From Roseitalea sp. (GTDB lineage Bacteria > Pseudomonadota > Alphaproteobacteria > Rhizobiales > Rhizobiaceae), in assembly GCA_017642895.1 (NCBI GenBank), contig JAEPON010000004.1, positions 1 through 64,000 of the forward strand: a DNA stretch of 64,000 bases, in the 5' to 3' direction. Below, piece by piece: positions 26,316-35,010 of this stretch. The notes under the pieces were generated by a model. The model ran no database searches and had not been told where the DNA came from. It saw only the letters and a list, made by a program, of their open reading frames with translations. Made by a program: the position numbers and the translations under genes. Position 1 is the first letter of the stretch; each line of letters begins with the position of its first letter.

Positions 26316-27481
26316 ACCGCCGGCAACGCGGCGTTGACCGCGCGGGCCATGACCAGTTCCTCATTGGTCGGGATCACCATCACGCGGACGCGGTCCGTGC
26401 CGATGTCGCGGACGTTTTCGGCATTGGCCGCTTCGTCGATCGTGATGCCGAGCCAGTCCATGCCACTGCAGACCTCACGCCGGACGCGCGCCGAATTCTC
26501 GCCGATGCCGCCGGTGAAGATCAACGCGTCGAGCCCGCCCAGGACGGCGCTCATGCCGCCCAGTTCGCGGCGGATGCGGAAGACGAAATAGTCGATCGCC
26601 TCGCGGGCGCGCGGATCATCGCTTTGTTCCAGCGTGCGCATGTCGTGCGTCAGGCCCGACAGGCCCTTGAGCCCGCTTTGCCTGTAGAGCAGATCGGCGA
26701 TCTGGTTGGCGTCCATGCCCTTGTGCTGCATCATGTAGAGAAGGACGCCCGGATCGATCTGGCCGCAGCGCGTGCCCATCGGCAGGCCGTCCAGCGCGGT
26801 GAAGCCCATGGTCGAACCGACGCTGCGCCCGTCCTTGACCGCGCACATGGATGCGCCATTGCCCAGATGGGCGATGACGACGCGCCCGCCCGCCAGGCCC
26901 GGTTCGGTGCGGGCCATCTCGGACGTGATGAAATCATAGGACAGGCCGTGGAAGCCGTAACGGCGCACGCCCTCATCGAACCATTTGCGGGGCAGGGCGA
27001 ACGTGTCGTTGACAAACGGATGCGTGCGGTGGAACGCCGTGTCGAAGCAGGCGATCTGGGTCGCGCCGGGAAAGGCGGTGATCGCCGCCTCGACGCAATC
27101 GAGATTGTGCGGCTGGTGCAGCGGCGCCAGCGGTTCGAGCGTGCGCAGCGCGGCGATCGTATCGGTGTCGAGCACCGTCGGCGCAACGAAATCGGTGCCG
27201 CCATGGACAACCCGATGCCCGACACCCGTGACCTTGGCGCCCCCGAACAGATGTTCGGCCTGACCGAGAATGGAAGAAAGCGCGCCGGCATGGTCGTTGG
27301 CGTCGATGTCGATGGCCCGCTCGCCGCCATCGCGTTCGACGATCAGCCGCGTCTGCTGGCTCGGCGAGAGGTTCTCGACCTGGCCCGATGCGTGCAGCGC
27401 CGGTTCATCGCCCTGCGCATAGACGGCGAACTTGATCGAGGACGAGCCCGCATTGAGCGTCAGGATCAGGGCATCCGACAT
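26309..27481 (-). CDS. ackA: Acetate kinase
   Basis: Interconverts acetyl phosphate + ADP and acetate + ATP. It is 390 residues from the ATG at 27481 (MSDALILTLNAGSSSIKF, the ASKHA phosphate-1 loop). Other family blocks are GHRVVHGG, FDTAFH, AHLGNGASMCA and FTGGIGENSARVR. It is the last gene of fabI-DUF3141-maoC/pta-ackA and starts 7 nt after pta. The catalytic Arg/His set looks intact. Confidence 0.96.
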   Translation of the reverse strand: MSDALILTLNAGSSSIKFAVYAQGDEPALHASGQVENLSPSQQTRLIVERDGGERAIDIDANDHAGALSSILGQAEHLFGGAKVTGVGHRVVHGGTDFVAPTVLDTDTIAALRTLEPLAPLHQPHNLDCVEAAITAFPGATQIACFDTAFHRTHPFVNDTFALPRKWFDEGVRRYGFHGLSYDFITSEMARTEPGLAGGRVVIAHLGNGASMCAVKDGRSVGSTMGFTALDGLPMGTRCGQIDPGVLLYMMQHKGMDANQIADLLYRQSGLKGLSGLTHDMRTLEQSDDPRAREAIDYFVFRIRRELGGMSAVLGGLDALIFTGGIGENSARVRREVCSGMDWLGITIDEAANAENVRDIGTDRVRVMVIPTNEELVMARAVNAALPAVH

Positions 27482-27488
27482 GGCGCGT

Positions 27489-28874
27489 TCACTGGTCCAA
27501 TTGCCACTGATGGTAGAGCGCGGCGACGGCGCACGAGGCAAGGCGGGCCTTGTCGTCATCGGCGCGGCTCGACAGGATGACCGGGCATTTGGCGCCCAGC
27601 ACCAGACCGCCGGCCTCGGCATGGGCCAGGAACGTCAATTGCTTGGCGATCATGTTGGCCGATTCAAGGTTCGGCGCCATCAGAATGTCGGCATGGCCGG
27701 CGACCAGCGAGGTGATGCCCTTGGTGCGCGCGGCGTCCTCGTCGACCGCATTGTCCATGGCAAGCGGACCGTCGACGACACCGCCCCGGATCTGGCCGCG
27801 ATCGGCCATCTTGGCGAGCGCCGCCGCCTCGATGGTCGATGGCAGCTTGGGATTGACCGTCTCGACCGCCGACAGGACCGCGACCTTCGGCGTTTCGATA
27901 CCCAATGCCCGGCCCAGATCGATCGCGTTCTGGATGATGTCGACCTTTTCGTGCAGTTCAGGTGCGATGTTGATGGCGGCGTCGGTGATCATCAGCAGGT
28001 GATCGAGGCCCGGCACGTCCATGCAGAAGACGTGGCTGAGGCGCCGCCGCGTGCGCAGGCCGCCATCGGATTTGACGACGGCGCGCAACAGATCGTCGGT
28101 GTGCAGGTGGCCTTTCATGACAGCGCCGGCGCGGCCTTCATTGACGAGCCGGACCGCACGGGCGGCGGAAGCGGCATCGCCGACGACATCGATGATCTCG
28201 AACGGCGCAAGATCGGCGCCCAGCGCTTCACCGGTCGCACGGATCTTCGCCTGGTCACCCACGAGGATCGGCGTGATCAGCGTATGCGCGGCGGCCAGCA
28301 GCGCCCCGCCCAGCGAATTGGGGTCGTCCGGGCAGATGACGGCGGTGGGGAGCGGGGCAAGCGGTTCGGCCAGTTCGAGGAGCCGGTCGAAATGGACGTG
28401 CCGTTGCACGGTCAGGCCGGGCAGGTCGTCGGCTTCGAAACTGAGGCCGGCGGTCGGTGCGATCACCGTCGCTTCGCCCTCCAGAATGTTCGATCCGTCG
28501 GCCTTGGTGACGCGTGTGGCAAACACGACGAGATTGTCGGGCCGCTTTTCGGTCAGTCTGACATGGACCGTCAGCTCATCGCCGGCGTGGGCGCGGCCCA
28601 GAAAGCGCAGGTTCTGGCCGCGATAGAGCGTGCCGGGCCCGGGAAGCTGATTGCCGAGCACGGCCGAGACAAGCGATGCGACCCACATCGACGGTGCCAC
28701 GGCCATATCCGGGCGGCCATCGCCATCATGGTCCGCCTTGGGCAGGTGAACCGGGTTGTGGTTGCCGGACGAGGATGCATAGACGAGGAAGTCTTCGGTG
28801 CGGCACAGCCGCTTGGCCGACGCCTCCATGCCGATTTCGAGCGCGTCCCAGGGGGTGTTGGCGTAAGTGTTCAT
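27489..28874 (-). CDS. MaoC-like dehydratase fused to phosphate acetyltransferase
   Basis: A 461-residue bifunctional protein. Residues about 10-140 form a MaoC/hotdog (R-specific enoyl-CoA hydratase-like) domain, with SSGNHNPVHLPKADHDG as the hydratase motif. Residues about 155-461 are a PTA/PTB phosphotransacylase (GAVMKGHLHTDDLLRAV, SHVFCMDVPGLDHLLMITDA, VDGPLAMDNAVDEDAA). It would interconvert acyl-CoA and acyl phosphate, next to acetate kinase. The fusion is known in rhizobia and may link hydroxyacyl-CoA or PHA metabolism to acetyl phosphate. Confidence 0.92.
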   Translation of the reverse strand: MNTYANTPWDALEIGMEASAKRLCRTEDFLVYASSSGNHNPVHLPKADHDGDGRPDMAVAPSMWVASLVSAVLGNQLPGPGTLYRGQNLRFLGRAHAGDELTVHVRLTEKRPDNLVVFATRVTKADGSNILEGEATVIAPTAGLSFEADDLPGLTVQRHVHFDRLLELAEPLAPLPTAVICPDDPNSLGGALLAAAHTLITPILVGDQAKIRATGEALGADLAPFEIIDVVGDAASAARAVRLVNEGRAGAVMKGHLHTDDLLRAVVKSDGGLRTRRRLSHVFCMDVPGLDHLLMITDAAINIAPELHEKVDIIQNAIDLGRALGIETPKVAVLSAVETVNPKLPSTIEAAALAKMADRGQIRGGVVDGPLAMDNAVDEDAARTKGITSLVAGHADILMAPNLESANMIAKQLTFLAHAEAGGLVLGAKCPVILSSRADDDKARLASCAVAALYHQWQLDQ

Positions 28875-28877
28875 GGA

Positions 28878-31220
28878 TCAGCCTGCCTTGGCCGTGGTTT
28901 CAAACGGCAGATCGAGGACAGCGCGAATCTCGGCCATGCGCTCGACTGTGTGCGGCTCCATCTCCTCCACCGCGCCGACAATATAGTCAACATACTCCAT
29001 GGCGCGGACGCGATCGGCCTTGGTCGTCAGCAACAAGGGCAGGGCCGCAAGCCCTTCTTCGGGCTCGAACTCGGCGATCAGCGATTGCTGGTGTATGAGC
29101 CGGGCGCGGGCGGACGGCTCCAGCGCGGCGAACGGCGCACGCCTGGTCAGGACCTCGGAGGAACGTTCCAGCCGGTCGCGGCGCACATCGCCGCGCGTGT
29201 TGGCGAGCAGCACCAGCATGCGCACCACCGCCTCGCCGAAGCCGCCGATCTTGATGCTGTCGAGCGCTGTTTGAACGGCCTGGAGCGTGCGCAGTTCGTC
29301 CGGCCGCTTGAGCATGCGCGGTCTGGCATGCTCGTGGCCAAACCACAGCGCAAACGGGTTGGCATAGAGCGCCAAAAACGTCGTTTCGACCATCACCGCG
29401 CGCATGTCGCGCCACATATTGAGCGACTGCTCGATCATGTCGGCCATCAGCCGCTCGCCATGCAGGAACGGATTGTCGGCGGCGAGGGGCACACGGTTCC
29501 GGCGGACGGTCTCGGCACCGGGGCCGATGGCGGCCATGGCGGGGTTCTCGGAGGCAAAGAGCGCGCGCTGGGCCCGCATCGGGTGCCATTTGCGGCCGAT
29601 TTCGGCCATCGGCGGGGCGACCGACGCGCGCACGAACGGCCGTGCGGTCAGATCGTAGGCTTCGGCGAGATTCTCCGACAGGCGCGCAACGGCGGCAAAA
29701 GCGGCTTCCTCGCCGCGCTTGTCATCGACCAGCGCAATGTCGGCCATGGTGCGCTTCTTGAAATCGACCGTGAACAGTTTTTGATCGCCCTGGCCTTTCA
29801 CATCGGAGATGACCATCTCGTAAAGGCCGGGCGCCAGCGCCTCGATCGTCTTGAGCGTCGAGGACATCTCGGTGTGTTCGCGCCTGGCGACCGAGGAGGA
29901 GACGAAAATGCCCAGATGGCCCACTTCCTCGTGGATCATGTAGACGATGCGCTGGCCGAGCACCTCGATCTCGCGCTCGTCCACATAGGTGTCGACGATC
30001 CAGTTGAGCGCCTGCTGGGGCGGGGTGATGTTGTCGCCATAGGAGGCAAAGACGATCACCGGCGCGCGGATGGTCTTGAGATCGATGCCGCGCCCGGTCT
30101 CCAGCCGCGCCTCGTTGCGGGCAAGCCGGTTGCCGACGAACAATTGCTCGACGATCCAGCGGATTTCGGCTTCGGTCATCAGGAAGAAACCGCCCCACCA
30201 TTTCTCGAACTCCAAAAAGCGCGACGGCTCATCGTCGGCGTTGGCGTAGACATCATAATATTTGCGCCACCAGGTGCGGCCCGGATTGAGCATCTCGAAA
30301 TTCATGACCAGGTTGGCGCCGTCGAAAATGCCGCCGCCAAGGTCGGAAACGATCATCGCCGGCAGGACGCCGCCGACCATGCCGCCCGTATAGCGCATCG
30401 GGTCCTGCCCGATGCGGCCCGACCAATAGGCCATCGGTGCGCCGTTGAGCACGATCGGGCCGGCGAGATCGGGATTGGTGGCCGCCAAGATCGCCGTTGC
30501 CCAGCCGCCCTGACAGTTGCCGACGATGATCGGCTTGGGCGAACTGGGATGCAGCTTTCGGATTTCGCGCAGAAAGGCGGCTTCGGTGTGGGTGACGTCG
30601 GCGATGGTCTGGCCATCGACCGGATGCGGGCGAAAGGCGACGAAATAGACCGGGTGGCCATCGGCGAGCGCGACACCGACCTGGCTGTCCTTCTTGAAGC
30701 CGCCAATCCCCGGCCCGTGGCCGGCGCGCGGATCGATGATCACATAGGGGCGCTTCCAGTCGAACGTCTCGGTGCCGGCCTTGGGCTTGATGCGCAGCAG
30801 GATGTAGTTGGACGGGCGCGGCAGGTCGGCGCCGTCGACCACAAGGTCATAGTCGTAGATCAGAACGGGCGGCGCGCCGGCGGCCTCGTGGGCCATGAAG
30901 ATGTCGCCGCGCTGGCGCATGATGTCGGCGAACAGCACCGCGCGTTCCGCCGCGTCCCGGCAATAGGCGAGCCACGCCCGGGCGAGCGGTGCGGGACCGC
31001 CGTTTGCGGTCAGCGCGGTTGTGACGGTATCGACATGAGCGGACATCCGCTCCGCCGCCTGGCGATAATCGTGCCGGTTGCGCGCATAGTGGCGTTCGAC
31101 GGCGGCGCGCAGCATGGCGCGCTGGGCGGCATGGTCCCTTGCGGGCGGGGCAAGATCGCGCGCCAATTGCGGATTGAGGCCGCTCCAGTTGATGGCGTCG
31201 AAGACCGGAAAGTTCATCAT
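28878..31220 (-). CDS. DUF3141 protein, PHA-synthase-like alpha/beta hydrolase
   Basis: A 780-residue protein with no signal peptide. Residues about 110-460 form an alpha/beta hydrolase fold in which the nucleophile elbow is GNCQGG (234-239), with Cys236 in place of Ser. This matches the Gx-Cys-xGG elbow of polyhydroxyalkanoate synthases. FASYGDNITPPQQALNWI and HEEVGHLGIFVSSSV supply the probable Asp and His. The C-terminal 300 residues are helical and unnamed. It sits between fabI and maoC/pta, 3 nt ahead of the latter, implying polyester or acyl-thioester chemistry. The substrate is unknown. Confidence 0.85.
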   Translation of the reverse strand: MMNFPVFDAINWSGLNPQLARDLAPPARDHAAQRAMLRAAVERHYARNRHDYRQAAERMSAHVDTVTTALTANGGPAPLARAWLAYCRDAAERAVLFADIMRQRGDIFMAHEAAGAPPVLIYDYDLVVDGADLPRPSNYILLRIKPKAGTETFDWKRPYVIIDPRAGHGPGIGGFKKDSQVGVALADGHPVYFVAFRPHPVDGQTIADVTHTEAAFLREIRKLHPSSPKPIIVGNCQGGWATAILAATNPDLAGPIVLNGAPMAYWSGRIGQDPMRYTGGMVGGVLPAMIVSDLGGGIFDGANLVMNFEMLNPGRTWWRKYYDVYANADDEPSRFLEFEKWWGGFFLMTEAEIRWIVEQLFVGNRLARNEARLETGRGIDLKTIRAPVIVFASYGDNITPPQQALNWIVDTYVDEREIEVLGQRIVYMIHEEVGHLGIFVSSSVARREHTEMSSTLKTIEALAPGLYEMVISDVKGQGDQKLFTVDFKKRTMADIALVDDKRGEEAAFAAVARLSENLAEAYDLTARPFVRASVAPPMAEIGRKWHPMRAQRALFASENPAMAAIGPGAETVRRNRVPLAADNPFLHGERLMADMIEQSLNMWRDMRAVMVETTFLALYANPFALWFGHEHARPRMLKRPDELRTLQAVQTALDSIKIGGFGEAVVRMLVLLANTRGDVRRDRLERSSEVLTRRAPFAALEPSARARLIHQQSLIAEFEPEEGLAALPLLLTTKADRVRAMEYVDYIVGAVEEMEPHTVERMAEIRAVLDLPFETTAKAG

Positions 31221-31241
31221 CGTGTTCCTGTTGTGGCTTGA

Positions 31242-32006
31242 TCAGCCGGTAATGTGGTAGCCGCCGTCGATCGGATGGACCGCGCCGGTGATGTTGCCGG
31301 CTTCGGCGCTGGCAAGGAACGCCGCATAGGCGCCGACATCGTCGATCGTGGCCAATTGGCCGGTCGGCGCGCGTTCGGCGTTGCGCGCCATGAGTTCGTC
31401 GAAATGACCGATGCCCGAAGCCGCGCGCGTGGCGAGCGGCCCCGGCGACAGGGCGTGGACGGAGATGCCCTTCGGACCCAGTTCCGCGGCCGCATAGCGG
31501 GTCACGCTTTCAAGCGCCGCCTTGACAGGGCCCATGATGTTGTAATGCTCGACGACTTTCTCCGAGCCGTAGAACGTCACGGTCATGCAGGTGCCGCCAT
31601 CGGGCATGAGCGGTTCGGCCTTACTGATCATGCGCAGGAAGGAATGGACCGAGATGTCCATGGCCAGCGCAAAGCCATCGCGCGAGCAGTCGATAACGCG
31701 ACCGTGCAGGTCCTCCTTCGCGCAAAAGGCGATGGCGTGGATCAGGACATCAAGCGTGCCCCAACGTTCCTCGATCTGCGCGAACAGCGTGTCGAGCTGG
31801 GCATCGTCGCCAACATCGAGCGGCGCGATGATCGGCGCATCAAGCCTTTCGGCGAGCGGGCGCACATGCGGCTCGGCTTTTTCGTTCAGATAGGTGATAG
31901 CCAGTTCGGCGCCCTGGGCGTGCAGGGCGCTGGCGCAGCCCCAGGCGATCGATTGGTCGTTGGCAACGCCCGCCACGAGCGCTTTCTTGCCGGCAAGCGA
32001 GAACAT
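31242..32006 (-). CDS. fabI: Enoyl-ACP reductase (FabI type)
   Basis: A short-chain dehydrogenase of 254 residues that reduces trans-2-enoyl-ACP with NAD(P)H. The ATG at 32006 is preceded by GGAGG. The FabI cofactor loop is GVANDQSIAWGCA, and the active site has the FabI pattern of two tyrosines and a Lys (TFYGSEKVVEHYNIMGPVKA, Y-x6-K). A further in-frame upstream extension overlaps the divergent peroxidase gene and is not credible. As the first gene of the ackA/pta operon it is probably a second, pathway-specific FabI rather than the housekeeping copy. Confidence 0.93.
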   Translation of the reverse strand: MFSLAGKKALVAGVANDQSIAWGCASALHAQGAELAITYLNEKAEPHVRPLAERLDAPIIAPLDVGDDAQLDTLFAQIEERWGTLDVLIHAIAFCAKEDLHGRVIDCSRDGFALAMDISVHSFLRMISKAEPLMPDGGTCMTVTFYGSEKVVEHYNIMGPVKAALESVTRYAAAELGPKGISVHALSPGPLATRAASGIGHFDELMARNAERAPTGQLATIDDVGAYAAFLASAEAGNITGAVHPIDGGYHITG

Positions 32007-32140
32007 GCAGCCTCCGGTATGTTGCAATGCAGAAATAGAAGCACGACGTGACAAGATTGTTGCAGCTTCATGGTTTTCGGGGCCACACTTGGTCGAAGAC
32101 GAAGGCGGCATTGCGGCCGGCCGATGCGAGGGAAGGAACG

Positions 32141-33463
32141 ATGCTGCGCTGGTTTTTGGGTCTTGCCCTCCTATTGCAGGCACCGGCAGCGTTTGCCGCC
32201 GATCTGCCGCCGCCGGTGACCGATTCGATGTTTGAACCGGCCAATGAAGCCGAGGCGCGACTGGGCTGGCAATTGTTCTGGGACCCGATCCTTTCGGGCA
32301 ACCGCAACATCTCCTGCGCCACATGCCATCATCCGAATTTTGCCACCGGCGACGGCGTGTCGCTGGCGCTGGGCGAGGGTGGGATCGGGCTCGGTCCCGA
32401 CAGGCGGGTCGATCCGGACAATCCGCCCGAACAGCGCATTCCGCGCAACGCGCCCGCGCTTTTCAATCTGGGCGCCGCCGAATTCACCGTCCTGTTCCAT
32501 GACGGCCGGATCGAGGTGGACGAGACGCGGCCGTCCGGCCTGCGTACGCCGCTCGAGAACGAGATGAGCACGGGCTTTGCCAACATCCTGTCTGCCCAGA
32601 CCATGTTTCCCGTCCTTTCGCAGGACGAGATGGCCGGCCATTACAGCGAAAACGAGGTGTCGCTGGCCGTCCGCATGGGGCGGATCACCGGCGCGGGCGG
32701 CGCCTGGGACCGGATTTCGCAGCGCGTTGCGGCAATTGACGCGTATCGCGCGCAGTTCGAGACGGTCTATCCGGAGATCGGTGCGGGCCGGCCGATCGCC
32801 TTCACCGACATTTCCAATGCGATTGCCGCCTTCATCGCGTTCGAGTGGCGCTCGGACGACAGCCTTTTTGATGCGGTGTTGCGGGGCGAGGCGACACTTG
32901 AGGGGCCTGCCGCGCGCGGTCTGGAGCTGTTCTACGGCGAAACGGGATGCGCGGCGTGCCATGCAGGCCCGTTTCTGACCGATCACGGCTTTCACGCCAT
33001 GGGCCAGCCGCAGATCGGGCCGGGCAAGGCGGAGCGGTTCGAGACCCATGCGCGCGATGTGGGCCGGATGCGGGTGACGAATGATCCCGCCGACGCATAC
33101 AGGTTCCGCACGCCGAGCCTGCGCAATGTCGCGCTGACCGCGCCTTACGGCCATGCAGGCGCCTTTGCTAAGCTTGACGCGTTCATGCGTCATCACGCCG
33201 ATCCGGCGGCTGGGCTGGCAACCTATGACGCCGGTCAGGCGGTGCTTGCCGCGCTGGAAGGTGCCGACGATCTCACGGTGCTGAACGATGCGAACGAGCG
33301 GATGGCGATTGCCGATGCAATCGAGATCGATCCCGTCCCGTTGACTGATCACGATGTCGCGGCACTGGTTGCGTTCTTGAAAACGCTGACCGACGAAGCT
33401 GCCGCCAAAGGCCGCTTCGGCATCCCCGATACCGTGCCCAGCGGGCTGCAAGTGGAGCGCTAG
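32141..33463 (+). CDS. Diheme cytochrome c peroxidase/MauG family protein
   Basis: A periplasmic diheme protein of 440 residues with a signal peptide (MLRWFLGLALLLQAPAAFAA). Heme sites are C59-A-T-C-H63 and C270-A-A-C-H274. The FRTPSLRNVALTAPYGHAGAF segment is the conserved C-terminal motif of bacterial cytochrome c peroxidases and MauG relatives. GGAAGGAAC lies before the ATG. The family reduces peroxide or modifies proteins; which applies here cannot be told. It overlaps the convergent CRTAC1 gene by 4 nt. Confidence 0.9.
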   Translation: MLRWFLGLALLLQAPAAFAADLPPPVTDSMFEPANEAEARLGWQLFWDPILSGNRNISCATCHHPNFATGDGVSLALGEGGIGLGPDRRVDPDNPPEQRIPRNAPALFNLGAAEFTVLFHDGRIEVDETRPSGLRTPLENEMSTGFANILSAQTMFPVLSQDEMAGHYSENEVSLAVRMGRITGAGGAWDRISQRVAAIDAYRAQFETVYPEIGAGRPIAFTDISNAIAAFIAFEWRSDDSLFDAVLRGEATLEGPAARGLELFYGETGCAACHAGPFLTDHGFHAMGQPQIGPGKAERFETHARDVGRMRVTNDPADAYRFRTPSLRNVALTAPYGHAGAFAKLDAFMRHHADPAAGLATYDAGQAVLAALEGADDLTVLNDANERMAIADAIEIDPVPLTDHDVAALVAFLKTLTDEAAAKGRFGIPDTVPSGLQVER

Positions 33464-35010
33464 CGCGGTTCGGCCACGGATTCGCCGCCGCGCGAAATGG
33501 TCCAGTTGCGATTGGCTTCGACCGTCCGCCACGCGGACATTGTTCCATCTGGCCACGTCACCCGCACCGCCGCGTTTTCCGCATCGCCCAGGCCGAAATG
33601 CTGGGGCAGGGCGGAGCCGCCCGCATGACCGCCGCCCACGGTGACCTCGCGCGTGTGCAGGCGGCCATCACTTCTTGATTCAATGAATGCGCCCACGGCG
33701 TTGATATTGCTGCCCGATTGGCGGACATCGACCATCAGCCAGTTGCCCGCGTGTGGCGTGACATTCTCGTGGACTTCCAGCGGCGCGCGGCGGTTGACGA
33801 CGATCAGGTCGAGCTTTCCGTCAGCGTTCAGATCGGCGAGCGCTGCGCCGCGTGCGCGATCGGTCGTCGCGACACTGGCCAGATGGGCGGTCTCGGCGAA
33901 GCTGCCGTCTGGTTGCTGCACGAGCAGATTGTTGGGATCGGCGATCGCATTGGATGGCATCTGGTCGACATTGCCCTTGGCGATGAACAGATCGTCCAAC
34001 CCGTCATTGTCGACATCGCCGAATTGCGCGTGCCAGCCGGTCGAGGGCCGGCCATCATCGCCGGTGAAGGGCCGGTGAGCGTAGGTGCCCATATCGAAGG
34101 GCGCGGGTTCATAGCCTGTGTCCGTTGCGATCTGCAGAAGCTGGTCGCCCATCGATGTGGACATCACTTCGGCGCGGCCGTCGCCGGTCAGATCGCGTGC
34201 CGCGATGCCCATGCCCCAAAGCGAGATTTCGGGCCAGCCATCGGCTTCGGTGAGGAAGGTGAGCGTTTCCAGATCGAGCTTTTGCTCCGATCCGCCGCGC
34301 ACATAATAGTGCCGGTCGTTGGAAATGCGCAGATAGGGTTTGCCGAGGCGCCGTTCGTCGGAGATCAGCATGGAAAGGGCGCAATAGCCCGGTTTGAGCG
34401 TGGCTGGCGGTCCGTAGCGCAGGCCGGTCGGACGGTGCAGTTCGTTGGCGTCGCACGCCTCGAACGGGCCGTCGGGATCGGCACGGTCGACATAGTTGCC
34501 GATGGCCAGCGTCGGCCGGTCCTGCCCGTCTTCCCATGTCGCGGAAAAGGCCGTAGTCCACGCATCGCCCGGTGCGAAACCCCACTGATCGGTCGCATCG
34601 ATGAAGGTGCAGTCGGGGCTGCCCCTGAGGATCATGTTCGGCCCGACGCGCAGCACGATGAGGTCCATATGGCCGTCGCTGTCGATGTCGAGCGGATAAG
34701 CGCCGGCGACACCGGTCAGCGCGGGCATGCCGTCACCGGTCCTGAACCGGATCGGCGCGCCGGGCGCTTCGGTGACATTGACGAAGAGCTGTGCCGGCTT
34801 TTCGCCGCCGGCGGAAAAAAAATCGGGCAGGGCATCGCCGTTGCAATCGAACACCGCGACGCCGCCGCCGACGAAATGTTCCCAGCCGCCGGCATAGATG
34901 TGTTCGACCGGCAGATCGGCGGAACGGTCGATGAAGACCGGGTGTTCGCCATTGGCCAGTGCCGGCGGGGCGGCTGCGAGCAAAGCTGCGAGAAGCCCTG
35001 CGCGCCTCAT
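33460..35010 (-). CDS. CRTAC1-family secreted FG-GAP/VCBS repeat protein
   Basis: A 516-residue exported protein with signal peptide MRRAGLLAALLAAAPPALANG. It carries several FG-GAP/VCBS Ca-binding repeats with D-x-D-x-D-G patterns (DIDSDGHMDLIVL, DLTGDGRAEVMS, DVDNDGLDDLFIA, DLNADGKLDLIVV) in a probable beta-propeller, then a C-terminal ASPIC/UnbV module (VTWPDGTMSAWRTVEA). Function is unknown; such proteins occur next to diheme peroxidases. It ends into the peroxidase and begins 4 nt inside the ROK gene end. Confidence 0.88.
   Translation of the reverse strand: MRRAGLLAALLAAAPPALANGEHPVFIDRSADLPVEHIYAGGWEHFVGGGVAVFDCNGDALPDFFSAGGEKPAQLFVNVTEAPGAPIRFRTGDGMPALTGVAGAYPLDIDSDGHMDLIVLRVGPNMILRGSPDCTFIDATDQWGFAPGDAWTTAFSATWEDGQDRPTLAIGNYVDRADPDGPFEACDANELHRPTGLRYGPPATLKPGYCALSMLISDERRLGKPYLRISNDRHYYVRGGSEQKLDLETLTFLTEADGWPEISLWGMGIAARDLTGDGRAEVMSTSMGDQLLQIATDTGYEPAPFDMGTYAHRPFTGDDGRPSTGWHAQFGDVDNDGLDDLFIAKGNVDQMPSNAIADPNNLLVQQPDGSFAETAHLASVATTDRARGAALADLNADGKLDLIVVNRRAPLEVHENVTPHAGNWLMVDVRQSGSNINAVGAFIESRSDGRLHTREVTVGGGHAGGSALPQHFGLGDAENAAVRVTWPDGTMSAWRTVEANRNWTISRGGESVAEPR

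Noticed and set aside
27432..31241. Open + strand frame of about 1270 codons antisense to ackA, pta and the DUF3141 gene
   Set aside because: The - strand encodes four recognisable, tightly spaced genes. The antisense frame shows no known domain and is a by-product of GC-rich codon usage.
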